NCBI RefSeq assembly: GCF_900102195.1 | Contig: NZ_FNBE01000008.1 | Location: forward strand, 1 to 64,000 | Direction of reading: 5' to 3' | Length of the DNA: 64,000 bases | Source of the DNA: Pseudonocardia oroxyli | Lineage (GTDB): Bacteria; Actinomycetota; Actinomycetes; Mycobacteriales; Pseudonocardiaceae | Shown: one piece after another, positions 45,284-54,525 of the stretch | How positions within the stretch are numbered: position 1 is the stretch's first letter | Layout of the letters: every line of letters starts with the position of its first letter | Made by a program: the position numbers and the translations under genes | Notes under the pieces: generated by a model | Told to the model about the DNA's origin: nothing | Database searches by the model: none | Seen by the model: the letters and a program-made list of their open reading frames with translations, nothing else

Positions 45284-45646
45284 ATGCGGATCGGCGAGCT
45301 GAGCAGGGCGACCGGCGTGAGCACCCGCGCGCTGCGGTACTACGAGGAACAGGGGCTGCTCGTGGGGGAGCGCCTGGCCAACGGCTACCGCGACTACCCC
45401 GCCGAGGCGGTCGAGACGGTGCGCTTCATCCAGGACCTGTACAGCGCGGGGCTGCCGTCGGACGTCGTGCGGGACGTGTTGCCCTGCGCCCAGGGCGAGC
45501 GGCCGACGGGCGACTGCGCGGCGCTGCTGGCCCGCGCCGAACAGGTGCGGCAGGCACTGCGGGAGCAGGAGGAGCGGATCGCGCAGCGCCGCCGCACCCT
45601 CGAGCAGTTCCTCGAGGCGGGCTCGGTCACTCCTCCGCGTCGCTGA
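45284..45646 (+). CDS. MerR-family transcriptional regulator
   Basis: A 120-aa MerR regulator. The winged HTH is [38 protein letters not shown] dimerization coiled coil follows ([24 protein letters not shown]). A single cysteine-bearing segment, [18 protein letters not shown], has two cysteines nine residues apart, reminiscent of metal- or redox-sensing MerR proteins, but this is an inference. The ATG at 45284 is 53 bp from the divergent SDR start with the operator in between. Its 3' end overlaps xseB by 20 bp. Confidence 0.9.
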   Translation: MRIGELSRATGVSTRALRYYEEQGLLVGERLANGYRDYPAEAVETVRFIQDLYSAGLPSDVVRDVLPCAQGERPTGDCAALLARAEQVRQALREQEERIAQRRRTLEQFLEAGSVTPPRR

Positions 45647-45836
45647 GCGCCTTCTCCACCCGGGCGCGGGCGCCCGCCAGGGCCTCCTCGCAGCGCTTGG
45701 CCAGGGCCTCGCCGCGCTCCCACAGCGCCACCGACTCGTCCAGACCGAGGCCGCCGGTCTCGAGGGCGCGCACGACCTCGACCAGCTCGTCGCGGGCCTG
45801 CTCGTAGCCGAGCTCGGCGATCGGCTGCTCAGTCAT
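45627..45836 (-). CDS. xseB: Exodeoxyribonuclease VII small subunit
   Basis: A 69-aa helical protein with the XseB pattern [43 protein letters not shown]. The ATG overlaps the xseA stop by 8 nt, so the subunits are translationally coupled. Corresponds to Rv1107c. The 3' end overlaps the convergent MerR gene. Confidence 0.93.
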   Translation of the reverse strand: MTEQPIAELGYEQARDELVEVVRALETGGLGLDESVALWERGEALAKRCEEALAGARARVEKALSDAEE

Positions 45837-47046
45837 CGGGTCCATCCTGCACCGTCGCGCGCAGGACCCCCTCGGCCACCCGGATCCGCAGGGCGTCCCC
45901 CGGAGCTGCCTCGGCCGCGGCCCGGAGCACGTGCCCGCCGCGCTGGACGATCGCGTAGCCGCGGTCCAGGGTGGCCTGGGGACCCAGGGTCGTGAGGCGG
46001 GCGCGCAGGTGCGCGACCTCCCGGCCCTCCCGTTCGATCCGCCGCTCCACGCTCGCCCGGGTCGAGGCGCGCAACCGCTCCAGCTCCTCGTGGCGGCGGG
46101 CCATGTCCCGCAACGGGTCCGCGAGCACCGGGCGGGCCCGCAGCGAGTCCAGCAGGCGCTGTTCGCGGTCCACCCAGCCGTGCAGCGCGCGCCGGCCGCG
46201 GTCCCGCAGCCCCGCGATCCGGGCCGTCTCCTCGGCCAGGTCCGGGACCAGCCGTCGTCCGGCCTCGGTGGGGGTGGAGCAGCGCAGGTCGGCGACGTGG
46301 TCGACCAGGGGGGTGTCCGGCTCGTGCCCGATGGCCGACACCACGGGGGTGCGGCAGGCGGCCACGGCCCGGCACAGCGTCTCGTCGGAGAAGGGCAGCA
46401 GGTCCTCGACGCTGCCGCCGCCCCGGGCGAGCACGATGACGTCCACGCCGGGGTCGCGGTCCAGGACCTCCAGGGCCTCCACGATCTGCGCGACCGCGAG
46501 CCCGCCCTGGGTGGCGGTGTTCTCGATCCGGAACTCCACCGCGGGCCAGCGGGCCTGCGCGTTCGAGACGACGTCGTGCTCGGCGGCCGACGCCCGCCCG
46601 GTGATCAGCCCGATCCGCCGGGGCAGGAACGGCAGCCGCCGCTTGCGGGCCTGGTCGAACAGCCCCTCGGCGGCCAGCAGCCTGCGCAGCCGCTCGATCC
46701 GGGCCAGCAGCTCACCGAGCCCGACGGACCGGATCCGGTCCACCCGCAGCGACAGCGTGCCGCGCCCGGGGAAGAAGCTGGGCCTGCCGTGCACGATCAC
46801 CCGGTTGCCCTCGGCGACCACCTCGCGCTGCTCGGCGACCAGCCCCATCGGGGCCGTGAGCTGCAACGACACGTTCGCGACGGGATCGCGCAGGGTGAGG
46901 AACGCCGTGCCGGTGCCCGCCCGCGCGGTCACCTGGGCGAGCTGGCCCTCGACCCAGACCGCGCCCAGCCGATCGATCCACTCGCTGATCTTGCGGCTGA
47001 CCGTGCGGACCGGCCAGGGCTCCTCCTCGGTGGAGGGTGCCGTCAC
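45829..47046 (-). CDS. xseA: Exodeoxyribonuclease VII large subunit
   Basis: A 405-aa nuclease subunit. The N-terminal OB fold (about 1-110) includes [20 protein letters not shown]; the catalytic domain has [54 protein letters not shown] and STPTEAGR, followed by a long helical region and the [11 protein letters not shown] segment. With XseB it degrades single-stranded DNA. The GTG at 47046 overlaps the upstream stop as GTGA. Corresponds to Rv1108c. Confidence 0.94.
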   Translation of the reverse strand: MTAPSTEEEPWPVRTVSRKISEWIDRLGAVWVEGQLAQVTARAGTGTAFLTLRDPVANVSLQLTAPMGLVAEQREVVAEGNRVIVHGRPSFFPGRGTLSLRVDRIRSVGLGELLARIERLRRLLAAEGLFDQARKRRLPFLPRRIGLITGRASAAEHDVVSNAQARWPAVEFRIENTATQGGLAVAQIVEALEVLDRDPGVDVIVLARGGGSVEDLLPFSDETLCRAVAACRTPVVSAIGHEPDTPLVDHVADLRCSTPTEAGRRLVPDLAEETARIAGLRDRGRRALHGWVDREQRLLDSLRARPVLADPLRDMARRHEELERLRASTRASVERRIEREGREVAHLRARLTTLGPQATLDRGYAIVQRGGHVLRAAAEAAPGDALRIRVAEGVLRATVQDGPDD

Positions 47047-47642
47047 GAGTTCTCGTGGACCGTGGTGATGCGGTTGGACAGCATGGTCACGAACGGCGGG
47101 CGGTTCTCGTGCGAGGTCTCCCAGATCAGGAGCGCCTGCAGCGCGGGCAGGTCGAGCTTGCGCAGGTGCCCGCGCAGCTGGTGCAGGTTCATGCCCGGGT
47201 ACTCGGGGAGCACGGCGGGCGGGGTGTCCGCCTCGGCGCCGAGGGTCTGCTCGGCGACCTTCTCGATCCCCTCCATCGGCGTGGTCGGGGTGATCGGGGT
47301 GACGGCGGCGTGGCCGTTCACGACGGGCTCGTCCGGCGCGCCGTCCGCCGCTGCACCGTCCGTTGCTGCACGGTCTGCAGCGCCGTCCCCGGCGTCGTCC
47401 AGCTCGTCGTCGAAGGTCGCCCACGCGGGTGACTCGGGTGCCTGGCTGAACGAGCCCAGCGCCCGGTCGCCCTTGATGGCGAGCTCGGTGACCTTCTGCT
47501 GCACGCGCATGGACGCCTGCAGCGCCTGGCTCACAGCGGTCACGGGGAACTCGACGACCAGGCGCGGCAGCTCGCGGGCCTGCTCGACGGCGGTCGCGGC
47601 CAGGCCGGCGGCGATCCGCACCGGCAGCGGAAGCGGGCTCAT
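47043..47642 (-). CDS. Lipid droplet-associated protein family (Rv1109c-like)
   Basis: A 199-aa protein. An amphipathic/hydrophobic N-terminus ([20 protein letters not shown]) is followed by helices ([20 protein letters not shown]) that could coat membranes or lipid droplets, an acidic Ala/Asp/Pro linker at about 90-130 and a conserved C-terminal helix pair ([40 protein letters not shown]). The family name comes from mycobacterial/rhodococcal lipid droplets. It is the first gene of the operon with xseA and xseB. Confidence 0.83.
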   Translation of the reverse strand: MSPLPLPVRIAAGLAATAVEQARELPRLVVEFPVTAVSQALQASMRVQQKVTELAIKGDRALGSFSQAPESPAWATFDDELDDAGDGAADRAATDGAAADGAPDEPVVNGHAAVTPITPTTPMEGIEKVAEQTLGAEADTPPAVLPEYPGMNLHQLRGHLRKLDLPALQALLIWETSHENRPPFVTMLSNRITTVHENS

Positions 47643-47733
47643 GGGCGCATCATCCCCCGTCGGCCCCGCCGCCCGCAGCTCGGGGACCGGGTCGGCCCGC
47701 TCACGTCGGGCGGCCCGCACGGCGACGGGTCCG

Positions 47734-47739
47734 TACGCT
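47734..47739 (+). promoter_or_regulatory. -10 box TACGCT, leaderless type
   Basis: TACGCT ends 7 nt before the ispH ATG at 47747; no ribosome binding site is visible. Confidence 0.52.
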
Positions 47740-47746
47740 GGGCCCC

Positions 47747-48703
47747 ATGAGTGGTACCGGCAAGCGGGTCCTGGTCGCGAAGCCCCGAGGTTACTGCGCC
47801 GGGGTGGACCGGGCGGTCGAGGCGGTCGAGCAGGCGCTCGAGCAGCACGGCGCGCCCGTGTACGTCCGCAAGCAGATCGTGCACAACAAGCACGTCGTGG
47901 AGACGCTGAGCGAACGCGGCGCGGTGTTCGTCGACGAGACCGACGAGGTGCCCGAGGGCGCGATCGTCGTGTTCTCCGCGCACGGGGTGTCCCCGGCGGT
48001 CCGGGACGAGGCCAAGGCCCGGTCCCTCACCACGATCGACGCGACCTGCCCCCTGGTCACCAAGGTCCACCAGGAGGCCAAGCGGTTCGCCCGCGAGGAC
48101 TACGACATCCTGCTCGTCGGCCACGAGGGCCACGAGGAGGTCGAGGGGACCTCCGGCGAGGCCCCCGCCCACATCCAGCTCGTCGAGTCCGCGGCGGACG
48201 TCGACAAGGTGACCGTGCGGGACCCGGAGAAGGTGGTCTGGCTCTCGCAGACCACGCTGTCGGTGGACGAGACCATGGAGACGGTCGGCGCGCTGCGCGA
48301 GAAGTTCCCGACGCTGCAGAACCCGCCGAGCGACGACATCTGCTACGCCACCCAGAACCGCCAGGTCGCGGTGAAGGCCATGGCCCCGCACTGCGATCTC
48401 GTGCTGGTGGTGGGTTCGCCGAACTCGTCGAACTCGGTGCGGCTGGTCGAGGTCGCGCTGAACGCGGGCGCCGGCGCGTCGTACCTGATCGACTACGCCC
48501 GCGAGATCGACGAGGCGTGGCTCGACGGCGTCGAGACCGTGGGGCTGACCAGCGGCGCCTCGGTGCCGGAGGTGCTGGTCCGCGGCGTGCTGGACTACCT
48601 GGCCGAGCGCGGCTGGGAGTCCGTCGAGGAGGTCACGACCGCCGAGGAGACCCTGACGTTCGCCCTCCCCCGCGAGCTGCGCCCGAGTCGCGTCGCCCGC
48701 TGA
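47747..48703 (+). CDS. ispH: 4-hydroxy-3-methylbut-2-enyl diphosphate reductase
   Basis: A 318-aa enzyme of the MEP isoprenoid pathway producing IPP and DMAPP. The three cysteines that bind the [4Fe-4S] cluster lie in [12 protein letters not shown] (C17), [11 protein letters not shown] (about 100) and [11 protein letters not shown] (about 198). The catalytic histidines/Glu are in [19 protein letters not shown]. Corresponds to Rv1110. Its 3' end overlaps the convergent DUF6542 gene by 71 bp. Confidence 0.95.
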   Translation: MSGTGKRVLVAKPRGYCAGVDRAVEAVEQALEQHGAPVYVRKQIVHNKHVVETLSERGAVFVDETDEVPEGAIVVFSAHGVSPAVRDEAKARSLTTIDATCPLVTKVHQEAKRFAREDYDILLVGHEGHEEVEGTSGEAPAHIQLVESAADVDKVTVRDPEKVVWLSQTTLSVDETMETVGALREKFPTLQNPPSDDICYATQNRQVAVKAMAPHCDLVLVVGSPNSSNSVRLVEVALNAGAGASYLIDYAREIDEAWLDGVETVGLTSGASVPEVLVRGVLDYLAERGWESVEEVTTAEETLTFALPRELRPSRVAR

Positions 48704-49238
48704 CGGGTTCACCCCGCACACCCAGCCCGCCCAGGCGGGACAGGGCGTCCTCCGGGCCGGTGCGCTGCACGATGAGGCGCACCAGCCCGATCAGCAGGCT
48801 CAGCCCGGTCGCGACCGCCATCGTGGGGAACGCGTTGACCAGCGGCGCGCCGATCATCAGCACGGTCTCGGTGAGGCCGCCGCCCGACCGCCCCACGAGC
48901 AGCACGACCACCGGGATCAGCACGGCCGCGAGCAGCGGCGGCTGGACCATCGGACCGAACAGGTTGCGGCGCCGCACCCAGGTGACGGCCAGGACACAGC
49001 CGAGCACGTAGGCGATCGAGAACACCGCGCCCACCGTGCCGATCCGCAGCACGTCGATGAACACCCCGAGCCCGGTGAGGACCAGCGCGAGGGCGACCGC
49101 CGCCAGGGGCGGGATGCCCAGCACGGTGGCCAGCGCCGAGCGCTCCGCCACCGGCCAGCCGGTGGGCGCGGGGTCCGCCCCCCGGGCCGCGCCGCCCCGT
49201 GTCCCGGCGTCTCGTCTCCCGGTGCCGCGTGTCGTCAC
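48633..49238 (-). CDS. DUF6542 membrane protein (Rv1111c-like)
   Basis: A 201-aa protein with a disordered N-terminus and four to five transmembrane helices between residues 36 and 155 ([71 protein letters not shown]). The C-terminal tail is Gly/Arg/Ser-rich and encoded antisense to the end of ispH. Its GTG overlaps the rmuC stop as GTGA. The function is unknown; position matches Rv1111c. Confidence 0.8.
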   Translation of the reverse strand: MTTRGTGRRDAGTRGGAARGADPAPTGWPVAERSALATVLGIPPLAAVALALVLTGLGVFIDVLRIGTVGAVFSIAYVLGCVLAVTWVRRRNLFGPMVQPPLLAAVLIPVVVLLVGRSGGGLTETVLMIGAPLVNAFPTMAVATGLSLLIGLVRLIVQRTGPEDALSRLGGLGVRGEPVSGRRDSGAARGGGRTSGSPRRS

Positions 49239-50779
49239 CCGGTCACGGTAGCCCGTCCCGCGTCCGGCCCGGACCCGTCGCGCCCCGTGTCGGGGCTCGC
49301 GTCACCCGGGACCAGCTCGTGCAGGGCGATCAGCGACTCGCCCGCCGAGGCGACGAGCTCCGGCGCCGACACCGCCCGCGGCACCCGCTCGACGGGCGCG
49401 GGCGCCTCCAGCTCCTCGTCGCTCACCCGCAGCTCGGTGAGCCGCCGCGCGGTGACCAGGACCCTGGCCTCCAGGGACGACACCGTGCGGTTGTAGCTCT
49501 CCACCGCCCCGTCGAGGCTGCGGCCGAGCTTCGCGACGTGCGTGCCCATCGTCGCCAGCCGCCCGTGCAGCTCGCGGCCCAGCTGGTGGACCTGCTGGGC
49601 GTTGCGCGCCAGGGCCTCCTGCCGCCAGCCGTAGGCGACGGTGCGCAGCAACGCGATCAGCGTGGTCGGGGTGGCGATCACGACGTTCTTCGCGAACGCG
49701 TGCTCGAGCAGCGCCGGGTCCGCCCGCAGCGCCGCCTCGAGGAACGGGTCGCCGGGGACGAACAGCACCACGAACTCGGGCGTCGGCTCGAACGACTGCC
49801 AGTACGCCTTGCCGTTGAGCTGGTCCACGTGCGCGCGCAGCTGGCGGGCGTGCGCGGACAGCCGCTCGGTGTGCCGCGCCGGGTCCGCGGTCTCCACGGC
49901 CTCCAGGTACGCCGCGAACGGCACCTTCGCGTCGACGACGACCTGCTTGCCGCCTGCGAGGTGCACGATCATGTCCGGCCGCACGCCCTCCCCAACGGGG
50001 CCCGCGGAGACCTGGGTCTCGAAGTCGCAGTGCTCGACCATGCCGGCCAGCTGCACGATCCGTTCCAGCTGCAGCTCGCCCCAGCGGCCGCGGACCTGCG
50101 GCGCCCGCAGCGCGGTGACGAGCTGCTTCGTCTCGGTGCGCAGCCGCTCCGAGTCCTGCGCCATCGCCTTCACCTGTTCGACGAGCCCCGCGTAGGCCGA
50201 CTCGCGCTCCTTCTCGACCGTGCGCAGCTGGCCCTCGACCCGCTGCAGGGCCGCGGCCATCGGGTCCAGGAGCTTGCCGATCGCGGTGCTGCGGGCCGCC
50301 TCGTCCTGCTCGGCCTTGGCGTGCAACGCCGCCGCGGCCTCCCGGATCCGCCCCTCCGCGAGGCTGACGAACTGCTCGTTGTTGCGGGACAACGCCTCCG
50401 CGGACAGCGCCCGGAAGCTCTCGCGGAGCTCCGCGTCCCGCGCCGCGAGCATGCGCTCCCGGTCCAGGGCGCCCTCGCGCTCGGTCTGCAGCGCGGCGCG
50501 GGTGGCCGCCACGTCCGACTCCGCGCGGCGCAGCCGCTCGGTGGCCGTCTGCAGCTCCTCGTGCAGGTCCTCGATGCGTTCCAGGAGCCCGGTCCGCTCG
50601 GCCTTGGCCGCCGCGGCCTCCGCCCGCGCCCCCGCGGACGCGGTGGTGGCCGCGCGCGCGGCCTCGGCCGCCGCCACCCGGTGCCGGGCGCCGAGCAGCA
50701 ACCAGGCCAGCCCCGCCCCGATCGCCAGCCCGAGCAGGAGCCCGGCGAGCAGGAGCGGCACGGCGTTCGCGAGTTCCAC
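49235..50779 (-). CDS. rmuC: DNA recombination protein RmuC
   Basis: A 514-aa protein with an N-terminal membrane helix (PLLLAGLLLGLAIGAGLAWL), a long coiled coil (about 30-180, Ala/Glu/Arg-rich) and the RmuC nuclease-like domain (GRWGELQLERIVQLAGM, VRPDMIVHLAGGKQVVVDAK, PEFVVLFVPGDPFLEAAL). RmuC limits inversion at short inverted repeats in E. coli; its presence in a region with many palindromes is coincidental as far as can be seen. The GTG at 50779 begins at the membrane helix. Confidence 0.92.
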   Translation of the reverse strand: MELANAVPLLLAGLLLGLAIGAGLAWLLLGARHRVAAAEAARAATTASAGARAEAAAAKAERTGLLERIEDLHEELQTATERLRRAESDVAATRAALQTEREGALDRERMLAARDAELRESFRALSAEALSRNNEQFVSLAEGRIREAAAALHAKAEQDEAARSTAIGKLLDPMAAALQRVEGQLRTVEKERESAYAGLVEQVKAMAQDSERLRTETKQLVTALRAPQVRGRWGELQLERIVQLAGMVEHCDFETQVSAGPVGEGVRPDMIVHLAGGKQVVVDAKVPFAAYLEAVETADPARHTERLSAHARQLRAHVDQLNGKAYWQSFEPTPEFVVLFVPGDPFLEAALRADPALLEHAFAKNVVIATPTTLIALLRTVAYGWRQEALARNAQQVHQLGRELHGRLATMGTHVAKLGRSLDGAVESYNRTVSSLEARVLVTARRLTELRVSDEELEAPAPVERVPRAVSAPELVASAGESLIALHELVPGDASPDTGRDGSGPDAGRATVTG

Positions 50780-50826
50780 GCGTGCAACTCTGCACCCGAC
50801 CCCCGACAGTTCCGTGGACCCACCCG

Positions 50827-50874
50827 CCCCGTGAGTGGCGATAGTCGCTATAGCGACTATCGCCACTCACGGGG
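50827..50874. terminator. 48-bp perfect palindrome after ogt
   Basis: Two 24-nt halves (left begins CCCCGTGAGTGGCGATAGTC) are exact reverse complements with no loop, ending 1 bp before the ogt stop codon. Related in sequence to 36736-36783. Confidence 0.88.
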
Positions 50875-50875
50875 G

Positions 50876-51361
50876 TCAGGACTCTCGGGCCAGCAGGGAG
50901 CGTTTGACCTCCACGCCCCAGCGGAAGCCGCCCAGGGTGCCGTCGGTGCGCAGCACGCGGTGGCAGGGGACGAACAGGGCCGCGGAGTTGCGGGCGCAGG
51001 CGCTCGCCGCCGCGCGCACCGCCGCCGGGCGCCCCGCCTTCGCGGCGTACTCCGTGTAGGTCACCGGTGCACCCGCCGGGACGCCGCGCAGCACCTCCCA
51101 GGCGTGTTCCAGGAACGCGCCGGACCGCTGCCGCACGGGCACCGCGGCGACGGCGCCGAGCTCGCCCGCGTAGTACGCGGTGACCGCCTCGGCGGCGGCT
51201 CCCACGACACCGGGATCCACCATGGACGGACGAATGCTGCTGTGCACCAACGGGACCAGGTCGTCGAGCGACGCGGTCCAGCCACTGGCCAGCACGGCGC
51301 CGTCGGTGGCGACGATCGTGAACGGGCCGTCGGGCGTGTCGAGGGTCTGGTACTCACTCAT
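50876..51361 (-). CDS. ogt: Methylated-DNA-protein-cysteine methyltransferase
   Basis: A 161-aa O6-alkylguanine repair protein. The suicide cysteine is C133 in FVPCHRVLRTDGTLGGFRWG; the helix-turn-helix region VTYTEYAAKAGRPAAVRAAA precedes it. The ATG overlaps the upstream AdaA-AlkA stop as ATGA, forming a coupled alkylation-repair operon. Confidence 0.94.
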   Translation of the reverse strand: MSEYQTLDTPDGPFTIVATDGAVLASGWTASLDDLVPLVHSSIRPSMVDPGVVGAAAEAVTAYYAGELGAVAAVPVRQRSGAFLEHAWEVLRGVPAGAPVTYTEYAAKAGRPAAVRAAASACARNSAALFVPCHRVLRTDGTLGGFRWGVEVKRSLLARES

Positions 51362-52857
51362 GCGTGCCTCCAGAGATGCTGGGCGGCGTAGGACCGCCAG
51401 GGGCGCCAGGCCAGGGCGTGGTCGGCGAGGGCGGCGGGATCGGTGGTTCGCCCGCCCGTACCCAGTCCGAGGGCCGCGGCGCCGCGCCGGACCGCGAGAT
51501 CGGACACGAGGGGTTCGTCGGGGTCGCCGAGCAGCCGCATCGCGACGTACCCGGCCGTCCACGGCCCGACGCCGGGCAGCGCCTCCAGATCGGTGCGCAG
51601 CCCGGCCGGGTCGCGCCCGGCGTCGAGGACGAGCGAGCCGTCCGCGACGGCCGCGGCCAGCCCCCGGACGGCCGCCGCCCGTCGGGCGGGCCCGGGGATC
51701 TCCGCCTCGGCGAGACTCGCGGCGGAGGGGAACAGCAGCGCGGGGGATGCGTCCGCCGCGCCGCCCACCTCGGTGTCGGTGAGGTCGAGCGGGACCGCCT
51801 CCCCGAGGCGGGCGACCAGGCGGGCCCCGGTCGTCCGTGCCGCACCGACCGAGACCTGTTGTCCCAGCAGGGCTTTGACGGCGATCTCCAGCCCGTCCGC
51901 CGCCCCGGGCAGGCGGATCCCGGGCACGACGGCGACCGCAGCGGCCAGCGCCGGGTCCTCGGCCAGCACCGTGTCGACGGCGATCGGGTCGGCGTCCAGG
52001 TCGAGCAGTCGCCGCAGCCGGGCGACGGCGGGGCCGAGGTCCCGCGGCTCGGCGAGCCGCAGATCGGCCCGCACGTGACCGGGGGTGTGGTCGCCCAGGT
52101 GCAGGGCCACGGTGCCCGGACCGTGGGGCAGGCGCAGGGTCCGCCGGTAGACGCCGTCCACGACGGACTCGAGGCCGTCGAGGGCTCGACCCGCGAAGTG
52201 CGCCAGCAGCCCGGCGGCGTCGAACGGCTGACGGTGGGGCAGCCGCAGTGACAGCGTGCCCGCAACCGGGGTCGTGCCCCGTCGGGCGCTCTCCCGGCGC
52301 AGCACGCTCGGGGTCACGGCGTAGACCTCGCGCACGGTGTCGTTGAACTGCCGGACGCTGGCGAACCCCGCGGCGAAGGCGATGTCCGCCATCGCCATCG
52401 GCGTCGTCTCGATCAGCAGCCGCGCGGTGTGCGCGCGGTGCGCCCTGGCCAGCGCCAGGGGCCCCGCGCCGAGCTCGGCCGTGACGATCCGGGTCAGGTG
52501 CCGCTCGGAGTAGCCGAGTCGGGCGGCGAGCCCGGCCACGCCGGTCCGCTCGACGACGCCGTCCGCGATCAGCCGCATCGCGCGCGCCGCGAGGTCGGAG
52601 CGGCTGTTCCAGTCCGGTGAGCCGGGGACGGCATCGGGCAGGCAGCGCCTGCAGGCGCGGTACCCGTTCTGTTGGGCGGCCGCCGCGGTGGTGAAGAACT
52701 CCACGTTGCGCAGCCGCGGGGTGGTGGCGGGGCACGAGGGCCGGCAGTAGATGCCGGTGGTCCGCACCGCCGTGATGAACACGCCGTCGAACCGGGCGTC
52801 GCGCGAGGCGACGGCGCGGTAGCAGCGCTCGGTATCCAGGGGTCTGACCTCCAGCAC
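51358..52857 (-). CDS. AdaA-AlkA fusion: alkylation-responsive regulator and 3-methyladenine glycosylase
   Basis: A 499-aa three-part protein. Residues about 5-75 are an Ada zinc domain with four cysteines (IYCRPSCPATTP and RACRRCLPD) that would accept methyl groups from phosphotriesters. An AraC helix-turn-helix pair follows (about 85-185; MAMADIAFAAGFASVRQFND). Residues about 200-499 are AlkA: N-terminal lobe, then LLGQQVSVGAARTTG, helix-hairpin-helix LPGVGPWTAGYVAMRLLG and catalytic Asp in SDLAVRRG. The arrangement matches mycobacterial AlkA (Rv1317c). The GTG at 52857 lacks a clear ribosome binding site; longer starts are possible. Confidence 0.93.
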   Translation of the reverse strand: MLEVRPLDTERCYRAVASRDARFDGVFITAVRTTGIYCRPSCPATTPRLRNVEFFTTAAAAQQNGYRACRRCLPDAVPGSPDWNSRSDLAARAMRLIADGVVERTGVAGLAARLGYSERHLTRIVTAELGAGPLALARAHRAHTARLLIETTPMAMADIAFAAGFASVRQFNDTVREVYAVTPSVLRRESARRGTTPVAGTLSLRLPHRQPFDAAGLLAHFAGRALDGLESVVDGVYRRTLRLPHGPGTVALHLGDHTPGHVRADLRLAEPRDLGPAVARLRRLLDLDADPIAVDTVLAEDPALAAAVAVVPGIRLPGAADGLEIAVKALLGQQVSVGAARTTGARLVARLGEAVPLDLTDTEVGGAADASPALLFPSAASLAEAEIPGPARRAAAVRGLAAAVADGSLVLDAGRDPAGLRTDLEALPGVGPWTAGYVAMRLLGDPDEPLVSDLAVRRGAAALGLGTGGRTTDPAALADHALAWRPWRSYAAQHLWRHA

Positions 52858-52921
52858 GGCACCGACTCTGCCACGCCCCCAAGGGGGATTCTCGCGGGAA
52901 TCGGACACGGCCGTGGCCGGG

Positions 52922-53431
52922 CTACCGGGCCGGTCCGCCCCAGCCGCACAGCTCGTCGTCGAGCAGGTCCAGTCCGCAGGCGAGCCGGACCTGGTCGCGG
53001 ACCGCACGGGGCAGCCGGACCTCCCGCACGCGAGGCACCTCCACGACGGGTGCCGCCACGACGGGGGCCACCACCGGGGTGGCCTGGTGCACCGCGCGGG
53101 GGAGGGCCACGGTGCGCACCGGGGCCGGCGCCGGGGCGGAGACCGGGGCGGTGACCGGGGCAGCGGCCGCGCGAGTGGCCTCCAGTGCCGGCGCGACGGC
53201 GGCCGCGACGATCGCGGCGCCGTCGACGGGCTCCGGGTTCACCGGGAGGTGCGGGCCGTCCATCGGCGGCCCGTCCTCGGGGTCCGGCGCGGGCGACCCG
53301 GCGTCGAACGTCGGGGTCGGGATCGGCACCGCCGGGACGGAGGTCAACGACACCGCGGCGTACGACGTCGTGGAGAGGGCTCCCAGCACCGTCCCGGCCA
53401 CCGCGATGCGCACCACCTGCTCGAACCCCAT
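52922..53431 (-). CDS. Secreted Pro/Ala/Val-rich hypothetical protein
   Basis: A 169-aa protein with a signal peptide (VVRIAVAGTVLGALSTTSYA, cleavage after about residue 25), a low-complexity Pro/Ala/Val region (about 26-135) and a compact end, VREVRLPRAVRDQVRLACGL then DDELCGWGG, with two cysteines. No family is recognized. It is divergent from the second ShbA-like sigma factor, which makes it a candidate target. The AdaA-AlkA gene starts 65 bp downstream on the same strand. Confidence 0.7.
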   Translation of the reverse strand: MGFEQVVRIAVAGTVLGALSTTSYAAVSLTSVPAVPIPTPTFDAGSPAPDPEDGPPMDGPHLPVNPEPVDGAAIVAAAVAPALEATRAAAAPVTAPVSAPAPAPVRTVALPRAVHQATPVVAPVVAAPVVEVPRVREVRLPRAVRDQVRLACGLDLLDDELCGWGGPAR

Positions 53432-53659
53432 GTCGTCCCCCTCGTCCCGTGCTGCCGTACACGAGACCCATCGCGAACGGAGTACTCGTTGTTAGCCCAT
53501 TCGTCGTAGTAACACTCGACGGAGTGGCGAACGGGGGTAGGGGTAACCCCACTTCGGGGCATGGGGTGGCACGCGACGATCTCGGTGGTTCCCCGGATGT
53601 ATCGCGGGCCCCCTGCGGAGCACTCTTCTCGGTGTCACGATCACACCGGAAGGACCGCC

Positions 53660-54271
53660 ATGCTCTCCACGACCCGCACCGAGTCCGCGGCCGACCTGGG
53701 CCGGATCGACCGGCTGGGCCGCGCCGCCGCCACCGGTGACCGGGCCGCCTGCCAGGAGCTCATGGCGGCCCTGCACCCGCCGGTGCTGCGCTACTGCAGG
53801 TCCCGCCTCGCGACCGGCGCGGGGGACGCCACCTCCGCCGAGGACATGGCCCAGGACACGCTGATCGCGCTGCTCCGGGCGCTGCCGACCTTCGACCACG
53901 ACGCCGGGCCGCTGCTCGCCTTCGCGTTCACCATCGCCCGGAACAAGATCATCGACACGGTGCGGCGCAGCCGCATCTCGCGGATCGACCTGACCGACAC
54001 CGTCCCGGACGGGGTCGGCACGGACGACGCGCCGGACGAGCTGACGGTGCGCGCCGAGCAGGCCGCGATGGTCCAGCGGTTGCTGGGCAGGCTGCCCGAG
54101 CGGCACCGGGACGTCCTGCGGCTGCGGCTGATCGAGGGCCGCTCGGCCATCGAGACCGCCGCCCTGCTCGGCTCCACGCCCGGCTCGGTGCGGGTGACCC
54201 AGCATCGCGCGCTGGCCTCGCTGCGCCGCTATCTGGCCGATCGGCCGGTGCGGCAGCCGGCGATGGCCTGA
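53660..54271 (+). CDS. ShbA/SigD-like sigma factor, second copy
   Basis: A 203-aa group 4 sigma factor related to the one at 6991: VLRYCRSRLA, EDMAQDTLIALLRALPTF, LLAFAFTIARNKIIDTVR in region 2 and LPERHRDVLRLRLIEGRSA, STPGSVRVTQHRALASLRRY in region 4. GGAAGGA lies 6 nt before the ATG. No anti-sigma gene is adjacent; the divergent gene encodes a secreted Pro-rich protein. The 228-bp gap upstream has a GGGGTAACCCC dyad near 53537. Confidence 0.88.
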   Translation: MLSTTRTESAADLGRIDRLGRAAATGDRAACQELMAALHPPVLRYCRSRLATGAGDATSAEDMAQDTLIALLRALPTFDHDAGPLLAFAFTIARNKIIDTVRRSRISRIDLTDTVPDGVGTDDAPDELTVRAEQAAMVQRLLGRLPERHRDVLRLRLIEGRSAIETAALLGSTPGSVRVTQHRALASLRRYLADRPVRQPAMA

Positions 54272-54410
54272 GACCACGCCCGTCGCGCGGGCCGACCGGG
54301 GAGCCGGTCCGCGCACGGGCGATGCCCCGACCGCCGTGGGGACGGCGCGGGGCGGCACGACCCGGCCCGTCTCTGGGGAGCGGCGGACCGGGCAAGGGGG
54401 AGGACGCCAC

Positions 54411-54442
54411 GCCGGCTCCGGGACGAGGGGTCCGGAGCCGGC
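54411..54442 (+). terminator. Hairpin after the second sigma factor gene
   Basis: Perfect 10-bp stem GCCGGCTCCG/CGGAGCCGGC with a 12-nt loop in the 254-bp gap before ychF. The rest of the gap shows no gene. Confidence 0.65.
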
Positions 54443-54511
54443 GGGGCCGTCCTCCCGCCGCGTCGGTCGCCGGGCCGAGGGGGACCCCGGTACCAGGCGC
54501 TGCACCCCGTC

Positions 54512-54517
54512 TACCCT
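54512..54517 (+). promoter_or_regulatory. -10 box TACCCT, leaderless type
   Basis: TACCCT ends 8 nt before the GTG at 54526 of ychF and supports that start. Confidence 0.52.
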
Positions 54518-54525
54518 GGTTGTCC

